Shown: positions 35,092 through 49,916 of the stretch, piece after piece | Layout of the letters: every line of letters begins with the position of its first letter | Position numbering within the stretch: position 1 is the first letter of the stretch | From: Aldrovandia affinis | Taxonomy: Eukaryota; Chordata; Actinopteri; Notacanthiformes; Halosauridae | NCBI GenBank assembly: GCA_029706075.1 | Contig: JAINUG010000087.1 | Span: forward strand, 434,001-498,000 | Reading direction: 5' to 3' | Length of the DNA stretch: 64,000 nt | The notes under the pieces: generated by a model | The model's input: only the letters and a program-made list of their open reading frames with translations | The model's database searches: none | Told to the model about the DNA's origin: nothing | Program-made: the position numbers and the translations under genes

Positions 35092-38000
35092 ATCAGAGCA
35101 GGAAGAACTATTGGGTGTCTTCACACAGTCTACAGGATAGTTAATGATTCTCTTGCAGCAATCCATAGTGCCATGTCAGGGTGAATCAATAATAAACCAT
35201 GGAAGATGAGTCATATTAGTCCCAGGATGAGCCTGCCGTTACGAAACCCTTTATCGCTGTTTATTTCCTGTCATTTAAAGCCAAATCTACAGAAAATGAA
35301 ATACCAAGCAACAATCTTCAAGTAGGAATGGCGAAGGACAAAAATCCATAGACAAACGGAGCCTATGCCTTATAAAAAGCACTCCTGCACCTCATGAACG
35401 AAACAAGCAATTAAGCAGTATATTCTAAGGCACTGGCTTTAGAAAAACCCAGGTAGTAACATGATTAGACAATGTCACTTAAGTACCAAAATAAATGGAC
35501 TGGAGCAACAGCTTGTCGCCTCTTTAACAATGGTCAGCTTTCAAGAGCCATGCAACCTCCTCCTCCATCTGAGCTGCTTCCTAATCTCCGGTTCGTCAGC
35601 GTTTTGCAGTCACCATGTCATGAACAATGAAATGTGTACCGTTGCCTGACACAAACCAATCGTGTGCTCCGCAGCTACACAGTGCACGTGATTGGATGTG
35701 TACAAGCCAATGAAAGTCATGGATAGCAAATTGTGGTTCCACCCACTACAAGGTTCACAAAGCTTCATATTCCCGTCAGTCCCGTCAGTTCTTAACCGCA
35801 TACTCAGGCACTGGTTCTCGACCCTGGTTCAGGGGGAACATTATATTTGCTGGGGTGATAAGTAATAAGTAGGAAGTTTGTTTTCTTCATTTTTCCTTTT
35901 TCTCTTATGTTTTCTGTATTCTTGTCCCTCAAGTTACCACTCTGCCACCCATGCAAGTTGTAACGTAGCTTTTTTTCCTGTTTATTTTCCTTTAAATTTG
36001 ACATGCATAGTTGAATTTAGCAACTTGTATTGAAACAAGGTTAATTCGTTGATTAACGAAATGTACAAGGCTGCATTCAGACAGCTGCCCCAAATGCATT
36101 TAAGGGGCAAATATTAACAAAGCTATGCTGAATAATGTCTTTACCTTTTGTGTTTTACAAGCACAAATGCACAACGTACTTAATGAAAAACGAATAGCTG
36201 ATTAACTGTCAACAGCTCAGTCGAGCCTAATTCATTAAAGCCAGGAGACAATAGCAGAGACAGAGTAGCTCCAGAGGCAGTGTAGGGAAATGTTGTACTA
36301 AGTTAACTGACATGACTAAATTGTCAAATTTTTGCTAAAGCAAGTCAATAATAGTTATTAGAAGTCATGTATTCCCCTGGGCAAAATCATATACGCTGAA
36401 TGAACATATACAATCCATAAGAGTTTATTAAGGCTGCAAAGACTTTACTGGAATCTGTCGTATAATTTGTGCTTCTTGCAGCCAATTCAAGCTGCCAACA
36501 TCAGCAGGAACACTTTTCAGGAAAAATGGTTGTAATTGAAGAGGCAGGCGACAGCGTTGATTGAATCAATATGTTAGCTGGGTTAGAACACTCAACGGAG
36601 TGAATCAGTCGCACACTGGAGTCTGAAAACATTCTGACTCATTTCCAAAGGTCAATCTAGGACATTATAAAGTCCGCAGGCATTCAATACGCTAATAAAT
36701 CATACGACTTTTGAATTTCAAACAGCTCGTGCTTCTGACTTCAAATTTGGAGGTCAATCACTTCGGTGAGCTTTTCCCTCACATTCAAACAGGGCTGTTT
36801 TAGCCTTGCGACGAGAGACGTTCGGCTCGTCTCAAGACGGACGTTAATTCACAGAGCGTCAGCCCTGAACACTACTGCACGACGGTTACACATCGCCTCA
36901 TCGGCTCCCCTGACTCTCTCCCTCGCCATTGTATTCAGCTGAAATTCCAATTAAAAAATGTGAACTAATTAATCTCAGTGGAAATGAGCAGTCACTCCAC
37001 TCAGTAGCAATGCAGGTTGCCACTTTGACTGATTTTGCCAGAGCTGGGAGAGAAGTGATGAATTAAATGATGAGAATCGCAAGCCCTACGCAGTGACGTC
37101 ATCTCGTTGCAGTGACTGCAGTCTCATTCTAATGTCAGATCCCCCCCCCCGCCCCTGATCTTGTACATTTTGCTGATCTGCCCCCTCCCAGAATCTCACC
37201 ATATGTTAGCGTCAGCATCCTGTTAGTACCTCTCTATGCTGTACGGCCATTTTACTGACTGAAGTCTTATCATCACCTCTTTGAAGGAAAAGAATGGCAA
37301 CTCATTTTGATCGAATAATGCCGCAATAGCACAAGACATCGAAGACTGTGCAAGTGGAAAATCTTTGTACGTCCCTTCACAGTTGTTCATTTTGCACTTG
37401 AATTGGTGCTTGATGTAACAAAATAATGAATGCTAACTGGCGAAGCACCGTGTGCCATTTCTGAGCCCGGTTGAGCAGGAGATTATAGGTGTAGCGTGCA
37501 TAATGCTACATTACCTTGACAAAGGCTGAGGCAGATGATCATTAGCATGTATTTATAGTTATCCATTTGCGAAATTACACATGAAACATAAGAATCACAG
37601 TTATTGTCTATAAGGGAATGAGAGCGAAATTACATACATGAATCATCATGCTATGTGGGATACTAATTCTGCCAGCACGTGTGGCAGTATGCCTACAGAA
37701 ACATGAGGAAGTGCACCATCACAGATGTTGATGGCCGCGTCTGTCCCTGCTTATTTCACTCCTGGATTCTGCACACTCAAACCCGTCCCTGCAACACATG
37801 CCGTCTCTCTCCTCTGTGAGCACAGCCAAATCCATTACCGGGCCAGCTTCCTACGAATGCAGCGCATTAGACATGACAGCGGCAGCCACACATAAAGTGG
37901 AGTGAATATGCCGTTGGTTGCACAAGGATGTTATTAGGAGGAGTTACTGACTTTCATAAATCATGAACTATGATCCATTCATATACAGCCCTGATTAGTG

Positions 38001-38294
38001 ATACTTAAGGCACCTAAAAACTGACCAGTTATGTTCCTTACAGTTATCATTTAGAATAGAATATAATACATTACTGTCGATTAAATATTGCAAAAAATGG
38101 AAGGAAGGAAGGAAGAGGTTTTCACTGATTACAAGATTTCATACCCCCAAGCCCCAGGGAGGCCATGCAAAACAAGTACTTATGTTGTAACAAGGCGCAA
38201 TAGGCACCCCTTTTATTTGAAGAAAATATACTAATAGACAAAGAAATACTGAAAAATATTGCACACAAATACTAAATTGTAAAACTCCAAGATA
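35092..38294. other. 3.2-kb repeat-poor stretch, candidate conserved non-coding DNA
   Basis: No transposon or tandem array was recognised apart from a poly-C run at 37141-37150. Segments near 36700-37110 and 37380-37620 have balanced composition and homeodomain-like TAAT words (for example GATGATCATTAGCATG). Such texture is common in conserved regulatory DNA near developmental genes, but I cannot align it here. Confidence 0.3.
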
Positions 38295-38295
38295 T

Positions 38296-38964
38296 CTAAA
38301 GCATTGAAAGCACCCAGGAGAACAGTGGGCTCCATCATTGTGAAATGGAATAAGTTTGAAACCACCACAACTCTTCTTAGAGCTGGCCGTCTGGCCAAAC
38401 TAAGTAACCGGGCAAGAAGGGACATGGTCAGGAGGTGACCAAGAACCCAATGGCCACTCTAAGAGAGCTTCAGAGTTCCTCTGCAGCGATGGGGGAACCT
38501 GGTAGAAGGACAAACATCTCTGCAGCACTCCCATCAATCAGACCTTTATGGTAGCACTTGGCATTCAGGCCAAAAATTTCAATTTGTGTCTCATCAGACC
38601 GGATAATCTTTTTCCTGATGCTCTTAGAGTCCTTTAAGTACCATTTGGCAAACTCCAGGTGGGCTGTCATATGCCTTTCACTCAGAAGTAGCTTCCGTCT
38701 AGCCACTACCATAAAGGTCTGATTGATGGGAGTGCTGCAGAGATGTTTGTCCTTCTACCAGGTTCTCCCATCGCTGCAGAGGAACTCTGAAGCTCTCTTA
38801 GAGTGGCCATTGGGTTCTTGGTCACCTCCTGACCATGTCCCTTCTTGCCCGGTTACTTAGTTTGGCCAGACGGCCAGCTCTAAGAAGAGTTGTGGTGGTT
38901 TCAAACTTATTCCATTTCACAATGATGGAGCCCACTGTTCTCCTGGGTGCTTTCAATGCTTTAG
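38296..38964. repeat. 259-bp near-perfect inverted repeat with 151-bp loop
   Basis: The left arm at 38296-38554 and right arm at 38706-38964 are exact inverted copies except for one base (G at 38494 against a position that would require A). They have equal length with no gaps. The 151-bp loop is single-copy Tc1 transposase sequence. Arm boundaries: CTAAAGCATTG on the left, and CTACCATAAAG starting the right arm. Confidence 0.95.
38470..38712 (-). pseudogene. Tc1-like transposase, DDE region start, running into inverted copy
   Basis: The 80-codon frame contains HLEFAKWYLKDSKSIRKKII then RSDETQIEIFGLNAK, with the first catalytic Asp of the DDE triad at residue 40 (38593-38595). After NAKC the frame enters the inverted duplicate and the sequence becomes unrelated (HKGLIDG...). 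The second Asp and the final Glu are not present. Confidence 0.8.
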
Positions 38965-39004
38965 CAATGTTTTTATACCCTTCCCCAGATCTATGTCTCA
39001 ACAC
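38822..39004 (-). pseudogene. Tc1-like transposase N-terminal fragment
   Basis: The 60-codon frame includes GEGYKNIAKALKAPRRTVGS and IIVKWNKF, then TTTLLRAGRLAKLSNRARRD. This is the helix-turn-helix and GRP-like linker region of Tc1 transposases, here with RAGRLAKLS. The frame ends at a stop, whereas related genes continue, so a mutation separates it from the 38470-38712 frame. Confidence 0.8.
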
Positions 39005-39310
39005 AATTCTATCTCGGAGGTCTATGGAGAGTTCCTAGGACTTCATGGCTTGGTTTTTACTCTGACATGCACTGTCAACTGTGGGACCTTACATAGACAG
39101 GTGTGTGCCTTTCCAAATCAAGTCCAATCAATATAATTAAGCACAGCTGGACTCCAATGAAGGTGTAGGCCCATCTCAAGGATGATCAGAAGAATTGGAC
39201 AGCACCTGAGTTAAATATACAAGTGTCACAGCAAAGGGTCTGAATACTTATGGCCATGTGATATTTCAGTGTTTATTTTGTAATAAATCTGCAAAAATTT
39301 CTATACAAAT

Positions 39311-40800
39311 AACACATTTAAACTGAACAATAAATATTTTTACAGCTAACATAGTTACTTCTGTAATTAGGTTATTACATAATGTCATTATGCACAAACC
39401 AGACTTAAGATAGCTTCTGCTGTTTTGCTGCTAGTTTAGCTATTGACCTCCACCCCTCCCCCACTTCGGGTTTCTAGCAGGTGAGGACTAGGAGACTTCA
39501 TAGGCTGACAGACAGCAGAAGCAGTGTGATGAAAAAGTCACATCATGCCTGCCCAATGCTAGCGTAGCACTGTAGCGCAGATGAGCGAGACTGAAGTGAG
39601 CGCGCGTCTGTGTCTGTATATGGAGAGATGTGTGCGTGCGCCCCTTGCAGGCATGCCGCCCTAGGCGACTGCCTATGTCGCCTATGCCAGGATCCACCAC
39701 TGCGTGTTGGAGATAGTGAGTGCTGAGAAAGCAAACTAGTGTGGATTATTGGATACGACCCGGATTGTTTTGAAAACCTGCTTTGTGCACCGAGCATCTA
39801 ACATCTAACGACCATCCCGACTTGGAAACCAACCATTGGACTACAGACTTTTGACAACGAGTAAAGATTATGGATTGGACTTGATAACACCCCCTCCCCT
39901 TGTTAAATCTCCCCAATAAAATATGATTGTTTCAAATGCATACTTTGTATGCAAGGTTTTGTTATTGATCATAGCTGTGTGGAAACCCCACACCCCTGAT
40001 CTTGCCACACTACCTATTTATGGGAATAAAATATAGGTAGCTGGCAAGATAATCAAGCTTGTTAGGTACAGTGCAATAAAGTCAAGGCTAATTGCTAGCA
40101 AGCTGGCTAGTCTGCTTACTCACATACCGATTTCCAATGTCCTACTTCCCTTTTCTACTGTCGTTATCTAAATCAAAATAAATGTACACAACTAAACATT
40201 TCATGCTGAATTGATGCTGAATGTTTCATAAAACCCATCTACAGAAGCCATACAGAGTGATTTAAGGGTTACATTTGAAATACATTTTTAATATTTTCCT
40301 GGTGTATTCAAATGTATAATTTATTCAAGATTTGCTGATACTGATTCATCTGATCAGCAGCAGCTTTTATGTTCACCTTAATTAGGGCTTTTGGTTCTTA
40401 CAGCGTGTGAATTGGTCGAATTCACAGATAAAAAAGTGTATATACTTAAATTTCCTTTATATTTCATATATTTTCACATATTTCACTAAAGCCAACATTC
40501 ACTCAAATATCACATGTGATCACATTATCCCATAACTCACGTGTTCCACACTGATACATTTTTTACATTGATCTTCAATTTTCTAATAAAATGCTAACAG
40601 AAAAAATAGGTGCTCAAAAGTCCCCAAACAATCCTAAACGAAAGCAGCAAACTTTGAACTGCAACAAGAAAACCTCAATTAATTTTATAAATGGTGCAAA
40701 AGGTAGTGATTGGACATCATTCAGTCACAATTTACAGTAAATATATATTCCTGAAGCCTTCACGATGCATGGACAATGCCTTCATTAAAATATGAAGGGT
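39311..40800. other. Unique sequence with one possible hAT-like end
   Basis: At 39640-39703 the minus strand reads CAGTGGTGGATCCTGGCATA and GGCGACATAGGCAGTCGCCT, resembling a DNA-transposon terminus, but no partner was found. The rest is AT-rich without a gene. Confidence 0.3.
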
Positions 40801-43800
40801 AAGATGACACATGCATGACACACTGTTTTATTCTTAACTGTGGCATAACACGTGATGTCACTTTACTTAATGTCAAACCTCTGATGAATCATCTTAAAAT
40901 TCTTATGAATCATGAATCATCTGTATTCAGGTCTGTAGTCTATATCCATGGTAAAGAGCTGCGTGGAGCTGTCAGAGAGCTGGAGACGAGGCTGATGCCG
41001 CTGTGGTTTGTCTTCCATCTGTTACTTCACAGACGCTCTCAGCCCAACGCCCAGGTCAATATTTGTTTTGCCCAATGTACTGCAAAAAACTGATGCTGGG
41101 TTTCCAAGAGCAGTGTAGTGACCGATTCCATTAAAACCGACATGCTGGAGATGCTATAAATGGATGCACGCAGAGACGTATAACTGGGTCAGCGGTTACC
41201 AATACTATCATTTCAGTCTTAAGAACATTCCGCAAAACTGCAAGTCTGGGTTTCTGGGAATCGCCTTTAGATATTACTTCTGATCCCCTCTATTACAGAC
41301 ACAGAACACTCTACCGAAATAAATCTGAACTGTACAGAGCTTCTGCAAATTGGAATGGTTCGCTTTTTTTGAAAAGAAAAAGAAAAGCTAGCTAGTTAGC
41401 TCAACATCTCCGGTCCTCAAAGAACTGAAGAGGCGCCTGTCAAAGTCCAGTTAGACTAAAAACTGGGAGTTATTAAGGATAAATTATTAATTCTGTCCAA
41501 TTTATTCATGCAAGTGTGCGCTCGACGAAAACCAATCCGAGACCATCAAGCACCACCAAGTTCCTTGCACGGCAAAATTAAATTGGACCAAATTTAATAG
41601 GGCTTCGCTTCAATTTAAAACAAATCACGCACAAACAACTCCTGCAGAGAACATTTCACTGCGAGAGGCTCCCAAAAGTCTCGAGTTAGAATTAATGCGG
41701 AGCGATGGAGGGGGCCCGGGCTACCACGTATTTAAAGAGCTTAAAGGGCCTGTCTACGGGTTCCTACTGTGAAAGGTATATATCAGAGGATTAAGAGCGG
41801 AGTTGGACATGGCGCTCTAACAAGCTTTCACAGTCACATCGCGCATGGTAAATAACCAGAGGGAAAACCTAAGAGACTTTATTATTGGGCTGCTTCACTT
41901 GCACAAATATGGACAGAGAGGTCCCTGTGGTCACGGCTTGCTGTCGCACAACATGAGCTCCCAGTCACATAGAAATATCTGCTGAGGAGTGAGGTTTGAT
42001 ATGAAGAGCATCACGTTGCGTTGAGATGGTACACAGAATTAAATGAAGCATGCAGGCCAACATGGCAGGGGGTAACACCATTGACTGATCACATGTGCAA
42101 AACTGCTGCAGATGCCTTAAATGCAGAAATAAACGTTGGGCAACAGTAGAGGATGGACCTGGCTTCGCGCAGGATGATCTGTCACACGTGGTCATGAAAC
42201 GTGTAAACGCCTTCATTGCTAGAGCATAAAATCGGTATGAATCGTTCATTAGCGTTTGTGCTGGAATTTTGGTCTAAGGTTTGACCTAAAGTCAAGAGAC
42301 ATACAGTACATGTGCAAATAATATTTTGACATTACGTGCTATGTCATAAAGCAATACATGTTGTACGTACGTTTTGCCATATTTGTGAATAATATATCAC
42401 GTTACGTGTTGTGTCATCCTTCGAAAAGCAATGCATTTGCTTAGGAATGATTTAAACAGATGCCACGACAAGTAAGGCTGTATGCATGCTCAAAGTCTGG
42501 GAAACAAGACAAATTGGTTTTGTGTAAAGTTAGGAAACAAGGAAAATAAGGTTTGTGTAAAGTTGACTAAATGACACATACGTAGGCCTACATACACATA
42601 GCTTTGTCCAGTGGTCCTGTGGGGATTCAAAGCGTTAGCTCTAAATCTTAGAACTTTGTAAACTGCGATGCTGGCAGCCCTGTCATGATTCCGTGATGAG
42701 CGTCGCCATGACGCGCCCGGTGCTGCACTGCAGGTGTAAATTACAGGTCGTGTCAGAAAGCAAATTCCGATCCATTAACCAGGCCACAACATGGCACCTT
42801 AAAGAGCTACAGAAGGAGGAATCATCCCTCATCCCACTACAAGAGAAATGATGACCGGATGAGCAGCGGAGACCCATCGATATGATGTCGCACACGGCGT
42901 CGCGATCGATGTCCGCAGACCGAGCAAGCAAGAGCCAGCTGTAAATCTCCGGGTGCTTTGAGAGCAGAGTTCCCAGTCAGAAGTGGCTCAGCGTGTGTGT
43001 TGCCATCCGTCGTGGCTGAGTGGTTGTGTTGCCATCCTTATTGGAGTGTGAAACCATGCTGTGTCAGTAGCATTGGACGTGATTGGCTCTACATAGCAGA
43101 CTGGTCCCTCGGTCAAAATGGTCACCCCCTGCAAATTATGTTTTAATGTTGAACTTTTTCCTTTAGGTTGCGGAACATTGTGAAAATGTTGTGTGCTCGT
43201 GATTTTGTGAAGTTGTAAACACATAAGCGCAAGTGTGGTCTGGAATGATTTACAGCATAGCTAGAAAGTTGTGCTTTGCAGGTCGTAAAACAAACTGAAA
43301 CATAACATGTTGCCATGACATTTATATTCACCATGAACTTACACAAACTTTGCAATGTTGTAACATTGCTGTGCTGTGACAGCTCGTACTTCACATGGCC
43401 CCCTGCAGTGGAGAACACATCCCCAGATGAAACCACTTAAAAGCACTCTCATCAACGAAGGGTAAACCTCAGCTTCGGATTCACTGCTAAAACTGCTAAA
43501 GTTACAAACACAACAATGAATAATGAGTGAATGTATGAATGCATTAATGGAATAAATAAAAGAATAAACAAATAAATATGCAAAAATAAATATGTACAGG
43601 TGTACTTTGTTTACTATTCGTTGTGGGACCCAATACTACCAACAACATGTCACCGGGCATGACCAGGTGTGACCAGCAGGCACATGCCCTGAGAAAAACC
43701 AAAGGAGTTTTGAAATTTTCTTTACATTTCAATTACTTCTTTCATTCTCTGTGTACGGTAAGACTTTAGAACAGACTTTAGTGCACTTATAAATGCGTCA

Positions 43801-45369
43801 TTGCAATATTACACAAGATTACAACATGCACTTTCGATGGACTAAATGTCCAACAACACATTTTTGAGAAGGTATAATCTAAGTATCAGAAATCACCTCA
43901 AGGAGAGGGGACAGAACGTTTACCAAAAGTGTTACAGCCGTCCCATCCCTGGAGCGCAAACAATGGGTCTGCCAGCTGGCAGCATGCTCAACTAATAAAT
44001 CACAAAAAGTGTAGCGCAGCAACAGCTCGTGACAGAATATGAAAGCTCTCCCGGTGGTGACACTGCAGTAATAGAGGGAAATACATTGGTTTTAATCACG
44101 TTTTGCCTGGTTATGTGAACGGGAGCCGGGGGACACAAGTGGCACAGAGAAGTGCACCGTCTCTCTCCCGCTGCAGCTTTCGTAGAGCCGGCTGTCTGGC
44201 GACAAACGGAAACACGGACCGCAGGTTAAACAGGTTAAACAGTTTAGTGTGGTTCTGGGAGAAAACAGAACCCAGGGATAGTGTCTGGTTTGCCACAGAA
44301 CGTGTTTCTAAATGAGCCCTGTGCTAATGTAAGGGCCACTAACCTGGTGTGTGTATGCCAATGTCCAACCCCTGGTTTCACTTTCAAATACTTGCTGGCA
44401 TTCTCCAGAATCCTACACACATTCATAATTAATAATAAGTAAGTGCTTTTCTGTTCAACTAACTCCACGTGTTGTCTAATGATATGTATGGGTATGAGAA
44501 GTGGGTTGTACTTTTCCTTGTACCTCAGTAATACAAAGAAACACTATTTGTATAGCTTGTATCACTTCATACAAAGACTTGCAGTCTCACAATGCACTGC
44601 CTCGCAATGCCAATTCAAACACATATTTAAAATAGGCAGGAAAGCAGACAATACTGAATGTTATTCAGCTGCTCAGCCCATCAACTTCATTGTACCACGT
44701 TCTGCTTAACTACCCCTAATTTACATCGTTTTTGCAGATGACAAATCATCAACTGCTAAAAGGCTGTCAAACAATTACTTTCACAGCCCGTCTGAAATTA
44801 GCATGTGGGAGCAAGGGAAAGGGCGAGTTCAAGGCGTCGCCACAGTATTCACTGTGTTTGTTCTATTTGTGCTTAATTGGCCTGTTCAAGGATGGGATAA
44901 TAGCGCATGTCAGTTACACTTGCCTGTTACTTATAAAGCATGGCAAAAAAACTAAAAACTAGTTCACGCTGAACCTCAATCAAGACAGGTGGTGAACAAA
45001 ACTAGCTCATTACCTTCCAGGCAAACAGGCTACTTAATGAATTGAAGATAATTGACTCACAGTTACTAACAGTTTTATATCATGACAGCAAGGAAATCCC
45101 AGAACATATCAATGTATTATTTTACCAGTAGCCATGGTAATGGGAATATCATTCTCCCTCGAAGATGGTACGGTGCTGGGTTTAGTCTAAAGCAATCTGG
45201 GTTTAGTCTAAACCACATTGGATGTAGAAACAAAGTTGAAAACATAACGTGTTGCACTCTGCACTCTGCTGAATGTAGGCTGCAGCAATAAGCATGAACA
45301 CAACACAATTGAGCATTCCAAGTTGGGAGAAAATAGGGGTAACACTTTACAAAAAAAAAAAAAATATAA
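40801..45369. other. 4.5-kb repeat-poor stretch, candidate conserved non-coding DNA
   Basis: No gene or transposon was recognised. Segments near 41500-41870 and 44730-45070 look complex and non-repetitive. The latter contains ATTAGCATGTGG, TTAATTGGCC and TTAATGAATTGAAG words of homeodomain-site type. The longest open frames (up to 97 codons) have no recognisable domain. Confidence 0.3.
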
Positions 45370-45669
45370 TCTCCCAATTTGGTAGCCAATTACCTGTGTG
45401 CTTAGTTCAATCCCCCTTCCCTCAAGGGCAAAGCGCTGCCTCCTCCGAGACAACACTCGTCGTGCCGTCAACTGTAATTCCGGTACCCTAGAACCACTCC
45501 TGTGCGCAACGGACTGTGTTGGCTTCCCTCCCCCCTCCCTGGGGCGGACAGCCAATTGCCGTCCCAATGGCACTCCCAACCAGAGCCGACTGTGGCGCGA
45601 CAGGGAATCGAACCCCGGTCGCCGTGGCCAGCGTCAGACGTTGAAACCACTAGACCACGTGGGAGGCCC
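45370..45669 (-). mobile_element. tRNA-Glu-like SINE, inverted
   Basis: On the minus strand the head reads CCACGTGGTCTAGTGGTTTC (A box like tRNA-Glu), GACGCTGGCCACGGCGACC and a B box GGGTTCGATTCCC. A GC-rich body with GGGAGGGGGGAGGGAAGCC follows, then the tail GTAATTGGCTACCAAATTGG GAG. It aligns by eye along nearly its whole length with the plus-strand copy at 54.68-55.03 kb. Overlapping 187- and 123-codon frames are by-products. Confidence 0.88.
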
Positions 45670-46200
45670 GGGGTAACGCTTTTAAAAAGAAGTAAAATTT
45701 ACCCAGCATCAAAATCATACTGCCAAAAAGACCCCAAACACAGCCCCTGTGCAAATCTAATAGTGGTTAGTTCTTTTGATTTCACACTAATACTTCAAAC
45801 ACACTGCGAATGGCACAATCTGCTGAAAAGCTATTCATGTTTTTTTATTTCTGCACAAAGGAAAGGTGGCAGAAAAATCAATATGTGGGATCAAAGCAGT
45901 GAGCAGATAAGCAGAACACCTGGGCAGTTCAAGGATGCGGCGGTGACCGCTACAAACAAGCAGCAATTGAAAACAGGATCTCTGAGCTGTGAAAACTTTG
46001 ATCACTCGAACCCCTGTGGACTGGCGACAAGACGCCCCGGAGTAGGACCGACCCACGGTCAATAAACCAATAATCAGAACTCGGTGCGGCAAGGCTGTTC
46101 TCGGGCAGGCGGCATCCATGCGGAGGAGGGGATGATGGCATCACGCCGTGCCACTGGCGTGCACGTCCTCTTGCCCTGGCAAACACTGACAACAGAGCTA
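45670..46200. other. Unique spacer
   Basis: No gene recognised. Confidence 0.35.
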
Positions 46201-46520
46201 TCATATATATGCCATTTAGCAGACACAAAGTGACTTACAGTAGTGAATGCATACATTTTTCTGCATATATATAGTTGTAGTTCTGTGTGGCTCAGTAGGT
46301 AGAGCATGGCACTGACAGTGCTTAGGTTGTGGGTTTGATTCCAATTGGGGCCACATATACTGAAAAATGTATGCATTCGTTACTGTAAGTTGCTTTGGAT
46401 AAAGGGTCTGCTAAATGGCATATATTATATTATACAGTATTATACATGATATATATTATATGTGGTCCCACAAGCGTTGCCAACGCCATGCTGCCTGCTG
46501 AACCACACAGAACCACACTC
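46201..46520 (-). mobile_element. tRNA-Ile-like SINE, inverted, interrupted by a sister copy
   Basis: The tail half lies at 46205-46270 (minus strand: AAAAATGTATGCATTCACTA then CTGTAAGTCACTTTG). The head half lies at 46450-46517 (minus strand: TGTGTGGTTCAGCAGGCAGC then ATGGCGTTGGCAACGC). The head lacks its B box by an internal deletion. Between them sits a plus-strand copy of the same family. Confidence 0.75.
46280..46434 (+). mobile_element. tRNA-Ile-like SINE nested in an inverted copy
   Basis: Full order of head (TGTGTGGCTCAGTAGGTAGA), anticodon-arm-like GCATGGCACTGACAGTGC, B box GGTTTGATTCC, body ATGTATGCATTCGTTACTG and tail TTGCTTTGGATAAAGGGTCT ending CTAAATGGCATATATTATAT. It lies inside the minus-strand copy of the family and makes a local palindrome. 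Confidence 0.85.
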
Positions 46521-46544
46521 TGCACTTACACAGCTGGATATACT

Positions 46545-46650
46545 GACCCTAACCCTAATACTAATACTAATACTAATTGTAAATACTAATACTAATACAA
46601 AATACTAATACTAACCCTAATCACTAACACTAACCTTAATCCCAACACTT
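46545..46650. repeat. Degenerate CCCTAA/ACTAAT repeats
   Basis: GACCCTAACCCTAAT leads into runs of ACTAAT and back to ACTAACCCTAATC. It resembles decayed telomere-type repeats that expanded into a hexanucleotide ACTAAT array. Confidence 0.65.
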
Positions 46651-47030
46651 CCCTCATGTCAGCACTGACATATCCCTAAACACACACACAGACCTGTCAG
46701 AGCACTGTCAGGCTACAACAAAATAAAAATGCTGTTTCGATACACGCCTTCCCAATTCTGCCATTTTCCTGGAACTCAAGAAAAAAACACAAGTGAAGTC
46801 TGGTATTGGTGGCTCAACAGGGATTTGCCCATTTACTTTTTACATTTTTGATGGGAATTGCAGTAGTAAGTAAGTAAAAAATAACTGCTGGCAGGTACTA
46901 ATCTCCAAAGGCAACAAAATAAAGTACTACAACCTTCTCAGCTCTCTGCATAAAATGATTCAGTTTTAACTTTAAAGGGAGAAGCTCAGGGTTTTACCTC
47001 AGGAAAGACAGACGGTGCTTTCAGGACATG

Positions 47031-49326
<2,296 letters not shown>

Positions 49327-49416
49327 CAGCAGCACTGCTTCCATCAGGGATTTGAACCTGCAATCTCACCGTTAAAAGTCGATTTCTCTAGCCTCTCCAC
49401 TATACATACTGCTGCA
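49327..49416 (-). mobile_element. SINE head, tRNA-like, inverted
   Basis: On the minus strand GCAGCAGTATGTATAGTGGA then AGGCTAGAG and a B box GCAGGTTCAAATCCC. This is a tRNA-type promoter pair without an obvious body or tail. Confidence 0.55.
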
Positions 49417-49581
49417 TTGCTAAAAATAGCATGTGCCCAGAACAGCATAAACTGAGCTGCGGTTGTCGCCTCAGATTATACAGTATTTGTTGTGTACAGG
49501 CAACAATTTCCTTTTCCAGACTCGCACTTTCGGTCGGGCTTTCAAAGATAGGTCAAGCAAAAATGTGACCTCACAGCGTTT

Positions 49582-49698
49582 CAGGAAGCGACAGGAGAGT
49601 GAATGTCTGACAGGAAGTGACAAGAGAGCGATGGCCTGACAGGAAGTGACAAAGAGCGAATGTCTGACAGGAAGTGACAAGAAAGCAATGGTCTGACA
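49582..49698. repeat. 28-29-bp tandem repeat
   Basis: Four units of CAGGAAGTGACAAGAGAGCG followed by AATGTCTGA-type sequence. Each carries CAGGAAGTGAC, which resembles an ETS-family binding word (GGAA core). Confidence 0.85.
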
Positions 49699-49916
49699 GA
49701 CGGGTCACCCCCCTCGAGGCGCCACATCTTTATCTGGGCCTGCCACGCCCCCACCCCGATCCCCCCTGCATATAAATGCCCCCCCCCATCCCCTTTACTC
49801 AAAGGTCCTTCAAAACAAATAAGATATGACACATATCACTACGATTTTGAAGCAAGGCATACCAACAAAACCGTACGAAGCCAGCACATTTAAAAAAAAT
49901 AAACAAACAACACCAC

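Larger units (their letters stand above)
38296..39310 (-). mobile_element. Tc1-like transposon with internal fold-back duplication
   Basis: Reading leftwards from about 39310 on the minus strand, the copy follows the order of a fish Tc1-type element: 5' leader with AAGTATTCAGACCCTTTGCT, AAGGCACACACCTGTCTATG and the transposase start, then the coding region to 38555 (GCCTGAATGCCAAGTG). There it joins an inverted copy of its own interior (38296-38554). The 3' half of the transposase and the 3' terminal repeat are missing. Confidence 0.88.

Noticed and set aside
45502-46065. 187-codon open frame
   Set aside because: Its first third is the antisense of a tRNA-Glu-like SINE and the rest has no domain.
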